This document shows positions 58,048 through 64,000 of a stretch of 64,000 nucleotides of DNA, in pieces. The stretch's first letter is position 1. Every line of letters starts with the position of its first letter. The notes under the pieces were generated by a model. That model was given only the letters and a program-made list of their open reading frames with translations. It did not search any database and had not been told where the DNA came from. The stretch is from Pseudomonadota bacterium (lineage in GTDB: Bacteria; Pseudomonadota; Gammaproteobacteria; Burkholderiales; Thiobacillaceae): contig JAKADY010000005.1 of assembly GCA_021826065.1 (NCBI GenBank), positions 1 to 64,000 on the forward strand, read 5' to 3'. The translations under genes were made by a program, and so were the position numbers.

Positions 58048-58076
58048 ACCAGTCAGGCGGGCACCGCCTGACTGGT
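58048..58076. terminator. Bidirectional terminator hairpin between dac and chpA
   Basis: A perfect 13-base stem, ACCAGTCAGGCGG/CCGCCTGACTGGT with a GCA loop, lies between the convergent genes. It includes the last codons and the stop of chpA (58053). No long T-tract follows on either side, so intrinsic strength is uncertain, but the stem is very stable. Confidence 0.65.
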
Positions 58077-61000
58077 CAGCTGGGCGATCGCCTCCAGCAG
58101 GGCGTCCTCGTCGAAGGGCTTGCCCATGTATTGGTTCACGCCCAGGTCCAGGGCGTACTGACGATGTTTGTCCGCCGTGCGCGAGGTGATCATGATGATG
58201 GGGATCCCCCTGAGCCGGCTGTTGGCGCGGATGGCGCGCGTGACCTCGTAGCCGTCCATGCGCGGCATCTCGATGTCGAGCAGGATCACCGCCGGCAGCT
58301 CGTCCTGCAGGAATTCCAGGGCCTCCACGCCGTCCTTGGCGGTGGCGACGCGGTAGCCCTCGCGGGTGAGCAGGCGGCTCGTGATCTTGCGCACGGTGAG
58401 CGAGTCGTCCACCACCAGGACCAGCGGGGCCTGGCCCGCCGGGGCCGGCATCGCCACCAGCGGCTTGGGCTGCCGCGGCACCCACTCGGCCAGGGCGAAG
58501 GGGTTGAGGATCAGGGCGATGCGCCCGTCGCCCAGGACGGTGGCACCGATGATGCCGGGGATGCGCGCCACCTGGGGCCCGGTGTTCTTCAGCACCGCTT
58601 CGAAATTGCCCTCCAGGGCGTCGACGTGCAGCGCCAGCCGCTCCGCGCCCGCGCGCAGCAGCAGCAGGGTGCGGTAGCGCCCCTCGACGGGCTGGCTGTG
58701 GCTATTCATGAGCTCGGCCAGGCTGCGCAGGGGGTAGTGCTCACCGCCCATCTCCAAGCCCCCCGCAGCCAGCAGCCGGGCGAGCTCCTCCTGGCGCACC
58801 TCGCGCACCAAGGCGACCAGGTTGGCGGGCAAGGCGTAGGTCTGGTTGCCGGCGCGGGCCAGCACCACCGGCGTGACCGCCAGGGTGAGCGGCAGCCGGA
58901 TGATGAAGCGCGTGCCCCTGCCCGGCTCGCTCTGGATCCGCACACGGCCGCCGATGCCGGCGATCTCGTTCCTGACCACGTCCAGCCCGATGCCGCGGCC
59001 GGCTACCTCGGTGACCTCGCGTGCGGTGGAGAAGCCCGGCGTGAACAGGAAGGCCTCGAGCTGCTCGGGGGTGACCTCGTCTTCCGGTCTGATCCAGCCC
59101 AGGGTCTGCGCGCGCGCGCGCACGGCGGCGTAGTCGATGCCGGCCCCGTCGTCGGCGAGGGTGATCACGATCTCGTTGCCCTCCTGCCGGAGCGAGAGGC
59201 GGATCTCGCCGTATTCCGGCTTGCCGGCGGCAAGCCGCTGCTGCGGCGGCTCCACACCGTTGGCGACGGCGTTGCGCAGCAGATGCTCCAGCGGGGCGGC
59301 GATGCGGTCCAGGACGGTGCGGTCGAGCTCGGTACGACCGCCCTCGATCTCCATCTGCGCCTTGCGCCCAAGCTCCTTGGCCGCCTGGCGCACGACGCGA
59401 TGCAGGCGCTCGGACAGGGTGGCGAAGGGCATCATGCGCATGCGCATCAGCTCATGCTGCAGGTTGCGGGTCATGCGCGATTGCAGATGCAGCGTGCGGT
59501 CGGCATCCTCGATGCCGGCGAGCAGGTTGTCCTGGGCGGTGGAGACGTCGTTCACGCTCTCGGAGAGCAGGCGCGTGAGCTCCTGCAGCCGGGTGTAGCG
59601 GTCGAACTCGAGCGGGTCGAACTCGCCGGCCTCGTCCATCTGGTTGAGCCGCGTGCGCATCTGGCTCTCGGCCTGGATCTCCAGTTCACGCAGCTGGTTG
59701 CGCAGGCGTTCGACGTTGGCGGTGAGTTCCTGGGCGGTCTGCTTGTAGCTCGCGAGCAGGCTCTGCACCCGCGCGCGGGCGATCGCCACCTCGCCCGCCT
59801 CGTTGAGCAGGGTGTCGAGGACGTTGGCCTTGAGCTTGAGCGTCTGTCGCAGGCGCAGGTCCTCCTCGGTCACCGCCTGAACGGCGGGCATGGGGCCTGC
59901 CCCGGAGGGAATGAGTCCGGGGGCCGCCGCGACCGGGGCCGCCGCACCGGGGGCGGGCGCGGCCTCGGGCGCCGGTCGCCCCTGCAGGGCATCGACCATC
60001 TCGGCCAGCTGGTCGTAATCGGCCTCCAGCTGATCGATGAAGGCCGCTGTCGGTGCCGACTCGCCCAGGGTCTGCAGCCGGGTCTCCACGCGATGGGTAC
60101 GCTCGCCCAGGCGCATGGCCCCGGCCATGCGCGCGCTGCCCTTGAGGGTGTGCAGATCGCGCTTGAGCGCCTGGCGCACCGCGTCGTCGGTCGGATCGCT
60201 GCGCCACTGCCTGAGGCTCTCGCCAATGCGCGGCATGAGCTCGGCCGCCTCGTCGAGGAAGATGGGCAGCAGCTGCGGGTCGAGGTCGTCCTGGGGCAGG
60301 GCCTCCTCGGCAGGGGCATCGGCCGGCGCCGGCTCTGGGGCTTGTATGGGTGTGACGGCCGGCTGGCCCATTGCCACCGCCTCGCCCGTGGCCGCCTCAG
60401 TCGCGACCCCGGTGTCGCTCACCGATTCCGCCGTCGGGATGCTCGCGGGCGCGTCCTCGGCCGGCTCGATAGGGCTGGGGGGCTCGGTTAAGACTTCGGC
60501 GGGGACGCCTTCGAGCGGCTCCAGGGCGGGGGGCTCCAGGGCAGCGAGACATTCGGCGATCTGCGGCTGTGCCTCGGGCCAGTGCCGGTTGCGGATCGCC
60601 GCCACCATCTCGTCGAGCAGGGCCGTGCTGATCTCCAGCGTCTCCAAGGCCTCTGCCGTGAGCGGCGCCACCTTTTCGGGCCAGATGCCGGCCCACTGCT
60701 CGATCGCGTGGGCGGCCTCGGTCAGCGGGGTGAAGCCGGTGGTGCGGGCAATACCGGCCAGGGTGTGGGCGGAACGGACGAAGGCCTCCCAGCTGGCCGC
60801 GTCGTGCCCCCGCGCCATGCGCTTCAGGTTGGCCTTCAGATCGGCCAGCCGCTGGGCAGCCTCTTCGATGAAGATGTTGTACAGCGCAGCGGGCAACCGG
60901 TGCCCGTCGATCTCGACCTGATCCTCTTCACCGGCGGCCGGGGAGCCCGCCGGCGCGCCGGTGTCAGACTTTGGGGGTGGGCTGCCCTCCGACGCGGCGA

Positions 61001-63395
61001 CCTGGCTGCGCAGGGCCTGTGCCCAGGCAACCAGCTCTCCCGCCTCGACCTGGGGCCGCCCCCCCGCCTCGAGCACCTGCACCCAGGCGCCGAAGGCATC
61101 CACGGCCTTGTCGAGGAAATCCAGCACCTCGGGGGTGGGTGGCCGCTCGGCGCGCAACCAGTGATTGAGGGTGTCCTCCACCTGCCAGGCCACTTCGGCC
61201 AGATCGGTGAGACCGACCATGCGCCCGCTGCCCTTGAGGGTGTGGAAACCCCGGCGGATGGAGACGAAGGCGTCGGCGTCGAACAGGTTGACATGCAGCC
61301 TTGCGAGCTGGGCGACGATATTGCCCAGGACGTCGTTGGCCTCCTCGATGTAGACGTTGAGCATCTCCGCATCGATCGCCTCGGCCGAGGCGGCTGCCAG
61401 CTTGAGGGCCTCGGCGCTCGGCGCGGCGGCCGCGGGGGCCTGACCGAGCTGCTGGATGGCGGCACGCACCGTGCCGGCCGTGCCCTGGGCGGCCACCTGC
61501 TGCAACGCCTGCTCGGCCTGGCTCTTGAGCTGCAGGTCGCCGACCAGATCGGCATCGCGCGCGATCCGGCCCAGCTCGCCGGCGAGCTGGTCGCGCGTGT
61601 CGGCATCGAGCTCACCGGCCGGTAATTCCTCGGCCTGACGCTGCAGGCCGGCCACGGCCTCGCGCAGCTGCGTCTCGACGCTGGCCTCGCGCGGGCGCAG
61701 GGTCTCACGCCGGGCCAAGAGGCTCGCGAGTTGCTGCCGGTCGTCACGGCCATAGCGCAGGGCCTCCACGTACAGACCCAGCGTGGAGAGGGCATCGGCG
61801 ACCCAGTTGAGCTCCTCCGGGCTGATGCGGTATTCGGGGTCGGCGAAGCGGTCGATGTGCTCCAAGCTGGCGCGGGTGAGGTCGGCCGCCGTGTCCAGCT
61901 GGAGGATGTTGAGCGCCCCCAGGACCTGCTTCATCATGCCGGGTACCAGCGGCAGACGGCTGCGTTCGTTGGGTTCGCGGAAGAAGCGGTCGAGGATCTC
62001 CTCCACCTGGCTCAGGTTGGCCTGGATCTCCTGGGTGACCTGGGCCAGGATCACCTTCTCCTGTGCCTGGCGGGAGATCTCGTCGAGCAGCGGGACGTCG
62101 GTGGGGATGCGGGAGACGTCGTAGCTGGGGTCGATGGCGGCCTGCAGCCTTTGGGTCAGCACGTCGGCCTGGCGGTCGAACAGGCCGCCCAGGGCCTCGA
62201 AGTGCTCGGTGGCGTTCTGGGTGAGCAGCAGCGCGGTGGCCATCTCCAGCTGCAGCGCCTCGTTCTGGGCGGTGTCGGCCACGCTGGGCAGGCGCTTGGC
62301 CACGGCCTGCACCATGCGTAAGAGGTTCTTGAGGGATTCGTTCGGCAGCCGGGTCGCCGCTTCGAACAAGGACATGGCGGCGGCCTGGAAAGGGGCGAGG
62401 CTCTCCGGACGGCCGGCACAGACCCGCATCCAGTGCTCTTTGGCCGTGGCGAGGGCCTCGCGCAGGGCGTTGAGGTGCGGACGCCAGCCGGCCTGGGCGG
62501 CGGCGACCGCCTCGGGCTGCTGCGGCGGCAGGTAGCGATCGAGGTGATAGAGGCGCCGCGCCTCCTGGGCGCGGCCGCCCCCCTCGCGGTCGAGCGCGAG
62601 GTAATAGAGCACGTCGCGCTGCAGGCGCTCGGCCAGCTGCCGCGACCCCTCCATCAGGCGCCGCATCTGCAGGTCGACGCGGCCACACAGGCGTTTGACC
62701 CAGAAGTCGACCGGCAGCGCCCCGCGGCGCAGGGATTCGATGAAACCCGTCACCAGCCACCAGAAGGTGTATTGGCTGCCGTCCGGGGCGAGGCGCTCCA
62801 GTTCTTGCACGGCACGGTCCATCTCCAGCAGACCGGCCGCCGGCTCGCGATTCTGCAGGAACTGCAGCAGCCCCTTCTGGTAGCGGGCGCGCGCCTGGCG
62901 GATGGCGCGTGCCTGCGCAGCCGCATCCAGGCTGGGGGCCGCCTGACTGCGGTTGACCCGCACGTCGAGGTCCGGGAAGAACAGTGCGCTGGGGGCCGGG
63001 GGCTCGGCGCCGCGCTGGGCCACGACCTGCGCATGGATCGGGGCCAGCCGCAGCTCGGCGTTGGGCGCGCCATTCATCAGCTCGTCCAGGTAGCCGAGGA
63101 CCGCGTCGCAGGCCGCGCTGGCGACCTGAGCGCGCTCGGCGGTGCGCAACTCGTCGCGATTGGCCATGTCCGCCAGCAGCCGCTCGGTCTCGGCACACAC
63201 CGCCGCCACCCCCTGCAGGTCGACGATGTTCAAAGCCCCGGTGACCTGGTGCAGATGGGCCTCGGCCGCCTTGAGCGGGGCGACGTCCTCGCCATTCCAG
63301 TCTGTCAGCGCCTGTTTCGCCGCCGCCAGGGCGCTGTCGACCTCGGCCTTGACCCAGGTCAGCGGCCCCAGGTCGAAATCCCTATCCTCATGCAT
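58053..63395 (-). CDS. chpA: ChpA/PilL hybrid chemotaxis kinase for twitching motility
   Basis: A 1780-residue hybrid CheA-like kinase. The N-terminal half has Hpt-type modules; three have clear phosphorylatable histidines, RGFHTLKGSGRMVGL, VRSAHTLAGIARTTGF and RDLHTLKGSARMAGA, and one near the start is degenerate. A Pro/Ala-rich linker leads to a CheA P3-P5 unit with HATPase motifs (HLLRNAVANGVEPPQQR, ADDGAGIDYAAV, GRGIGLDVVRNEIAGIGG) and a CheW-like domain. A C-terminal receiver ends it (VLVVDDSLTVRKITSRLL, LLDIEMPRMDGYE). It controls pilus extension/retraction and probably cAMP. It follows pilJ on the same strand. Confidence 0.95.
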   Translation of the reverse strand: MHEDRDFDLGPLTWVKAEVDSALAAAKQALTDWNGEDVAPLKAAEAHLHQVTGALNIVDLQGVAAVCAETERLLADMANRDELRTAERAQVASAACDAVLGYLDELMNGAPNAELRLAPIHAQVVAQRGAEPPAPSALFFPDLDVRVNRSQAAPSLDAAAQARAIRQARARYQKGLLQFLQNREPAAGLLEMDRAVQELERLAPDGSQYTFWWLVTGFIESLRRGALPVDFWVKRLCGRVDLQMRRLMEGSRQLAERLQRDVLYYLALDREGGGRAQEARRLYHLDRYLPPQQPEAVAAAQAGWRPHLNALREALATAKEHWMRVCAGRPESLAPFQAAAMSLFEAATRLPNESLKNLLRMVQAVAKRLPSVADTAQNEALQLEMATALLLTQNATEHFEALGGLFDRQADVLTQRLQAAIDPSYDVSRIPTDVPLLDEISRQAQEKVILAQVTQEIQANLSQVEEILDRFFREPNERSRLPLVPGMMKQVLGALNILQLDTAADLTRASLEHIDRFADPEYRISPEELNWVADALSTLGLYVEALRYGRDDRQQLASLLARRETLRPREASVETQLREAVAGLQRQAEELPAGELDADTRDQLAGELGRIARDADLVGDLQLKSQAEQALQQVAAQGTAGTVRAAIQQLGQAPAAAAPSAEALKLAAASAEAIDAEMLNVYIEEANDVLGNIVAQLARLHVNLFDADAFVSIRRGFHTLKGSGRMVGLTDLAEVAWQVEDTLNHWLRAERPPTPEVLDFLDKAVDAFGAWVQVLEAGGRPQVEAGELVAWAQALRSQVAASEGSPPPKSDTGAPAGSPAAGEEDQVEIDGHRLPAALYNIFIEEAAQRLADLKANLKRMARGHDAASWEAFVRSAHTLAGIARTTGFTPLTEAAHAIEQWAGIWPEKVAPLTAEALETLEISTALLDEMVAAIRNRHWPEAQPQIAECLAALEPPALEPLEGVPAEVLTEPPSPIEPAEDAPASIPTAESVSDTGVATEAATGEAVAMGQPAVTPIQAPEPAPADAPAEEALPQDDLDPQLLPIFLDEAAELMPRIGESLRQWRSDPTDDAVRQALKRDLHTLKGSARMAGAMRLGERTHRVETRLQTLGESAPTAAFIDQLEADYDQLAEMVDALQGRPAPEAAPAPGAAAPVAAAPGLIPSGAGPMPAVQAVTEEDLRLRQTLKLKANVLDTLLNEAGEVAIARARVQSLLASYKQTAQELTANVERLRNQLRELEIQAESQMRTRLNQMDEAGEFDPLEFDRYTRLQELTRLLSESVNDVSTAQDNLLAGIEDADRTLHLQSRMTRNLQHELMRMRMMPFATLSERLHRVVRQAAKELGRKAQMEIEGGRTELDRTVLDRIAAPLEHLLRNAVANGVEPPQQRLAAGKPEYGEIRLSLRQEGNEIVITLADDGAGIDYAAVRARAQTLGWIRPEDEVTPEQLEAFLFTPGFSTAREVTEVAGRGIGLDVVRNEIAGIGGRVRIQSEPGRGTRFIIRLPLTLAVTPVVLARAGNQTYALPANLVALVREVRQEELARLLAAGGLEMGGEHYPLRSLAELMNSHSQPVEGRYRTLLLLRAGAERLALHVDALEGNFEAVLKNTGPQVARIPGIIGATVLGDGRIALILNPFALAEWVPRQPKPLVAMPAPAGQAPLVLVVDDSLTVRKITSRLLTREGYRVATAKDGVEALEFLQDELPAVILLDIEMPRMDGYEVTRAIRANSRLRGIPIIMITSRTADKHRQYALDLGVNQYMGKPFDEDALLEAIAQLTSQAVPA

Positions 63396-63437
63396 CCTCG
63401 TTCGCCTTTTCGTGACCCCTGCGCGCGGTCGGGCGCG

Positions 63438-64000
63438 TCAGAGCTTGAATCCCGAGACGGACACCTTGAGCTCGTCGGCCAGGGCGCTCAACTGGTCCAT
63501 AGACTGGGCACTGCGGCGGGCGCCGTCGGAGGTCAGCCGAGTGACCTGCAGGATCTCCTGCATGTTGCGGGCGATGTCTTCGGCGGTGCGCGCCTGCTCC
63601 CGGGTGGCGTCGGAGATGCCCTGGATGAGGCGGGCGAGCTGGGCCGAGACGGTCTCGATCTCCTGCAGGGCATGACCCGCCGCGTCGGACAGGTTGGTCC
63701 CCTCGACCACGCCCTGGGTGCTGACCTCCATGGCGTTGACCGCGTCCTGGGTGTCGCCCTGGATGGCCTTGACGATGGCGCCGATGCGCCGGGTCGCGTT
63801 GGCGGAGCGTTCCGCCAGGCGCTGCACCTCCTCCGCCACCACCGAGAAACCGCGCCCGGCCTCGCCGGCGGCGGCGGCCTGGATGGCGGCGTTGAGCGCC
63901 AGCACGTTGGTCTGCTCGGTGATGTCACCGATCAGCTCGACGATCTCGCCGATCTCCTGGGAGGACTCACCCAGGCGCTTGATCCGCTTGGCGGTCTCCT
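63438..64000 (-). CDS. pilJ: PilJ methyl-accepting chemotaxis protein, 3' part
   Basis: Runs off the right edge; about 187 C-terminal residues are visible. The signalling hairpin is present ([48 protein letters not shown]), followed by the descending helix and end SGFKL. The typical TLLALNAAIEA is replaced by [10 protein letters not shown], as in PilJ. It senses pilus-related or surface signals and controls ChpA encoded 42 bp downstream. Confidence 0.95.
   Translation of the reverse strand, partial: ETAKRIKRLGESSQEIGEIVELIGDITEQTNVLALNAAIQAAAAGEAGRGFSVVAEEVQRLAERSANATRRIGAIVKAIQGDTQDAVNAMEVSTQGVVEGTNLSDAAGHALQEIETVSAQLARLIQGISDATREQARTAEDIARNMQEILQVTRLTSDGARRSAQSMDQLSALADELKVSVSGFKL

Noticed and set aside
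59110-59125. CGCGCGCGCGCG run within chpA
   Set aside because: Short Ala/Arg-coding dinucleotide run in a GC-rich gene; frame is intact and there is no sign of phase variation.
58044-60491. 815-codon open frame on the plus strand opposite chpA
   Set aside because: His/Gln/Gly/Leu-rich translation is the shadow of GC-rich ChpA codons; no start context or domain.

Overview
The window is GC-rich, densely coded chromosomal DNA from a Gram-negative proteobacterium, most likely a betaproteobacterium (Hydrogenophilales/Nitrosomonadales/Rhodocyclales type). This is an inference from gene content: type IV pilus motors and Chp chemotaxis, a PrsT-like TPR protein, UbiJ-UbiB, GatCAB, a PsiF-repeat protein, DUF4124 and an mre-mrd cell-wall cluster. 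No prophage, CRISPR array, rRNA or complete insertion sequence was seen. The accessory content is one small mercury-transport module, a toxin-antitoxin pair cut by the left edge, and several short repeats.

Layout. 0-3.3 kb: VapBC-like pair, miaB, ubiD. 3.2-7.1 kb: a small secreted Ala/Lys/Pro-rich protein, a QseB/PmrA-like regulator, its sensor kinase and a TrkH channel, preceded by a sequence matching a PmrA/QseB box. 7.1-11.1 kb: methylthioribose-phosphate salvage (mtnA plus a class II aldolase), then ubiJ-ubiB. 11.1-14.2 kb: PsiF-repeat protein, tRNA-Cys, tRNA-Gly, pgsA, uvrC. 14.4-23.5 kb: a 944-residue TPR protein, purC, hemE, a small TPR protein, a hibernation-factor/cold-shock fusion, a CBS protein, a PilZ protein, and two copies of a 235-236 bp mobile repeat. 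23.5-30.2 kb: dynamin-like GTPase, DUF167, yggT, proC, yggS, then divergent pilT-pilU. 30.3-33.3 kb: DUF3530 hydrolase, TauE/SafE permease, merR and divergent merT-merP-GDCCVxC, without merA. 33.3-40.4 kb: EVE protein, a conserved unknown, an atypical pyruvate kinase, AmpG-like permease, exonuclease III, pyrE, DUF4124. 40.4-46.3 kb: a signalling operon (PhnD-like binding protein, PAS histidine kinase, CheY-like regulator, REC-GGDEF-EAL). 46.4-49.7 kb: gatC-gatA-gatB. 49.9-58.0 kb: mreBCD-mrdA-rodA-rlpA-dac, a cell-elongation cluster. 58.0-64.0 kb: chpA/pilL and the 3' part of pilJ.

The most unusual observation is a pair of MITE-like elements at 17326-17561 and 21582-21816. They have 18-bp perfect terminal inverted repeats and different AT-rich 5-bp target duplications. 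The repeat ends and an internal stem change in compensatory fashion between the two copies, so folding appears to be under selection. Other points worth checking are repeat-derived in-frame insertions in gatB and rlpA, an HPF-cold-shock fusion, a pyruvate kinase without a C-terminal domain, the MtnA/aldolase pair, the PhnD-kinase-c-di-GMP operon, and the PmrA/QseB-type box ahead of the secreted protein/regulator/TrkH locus.
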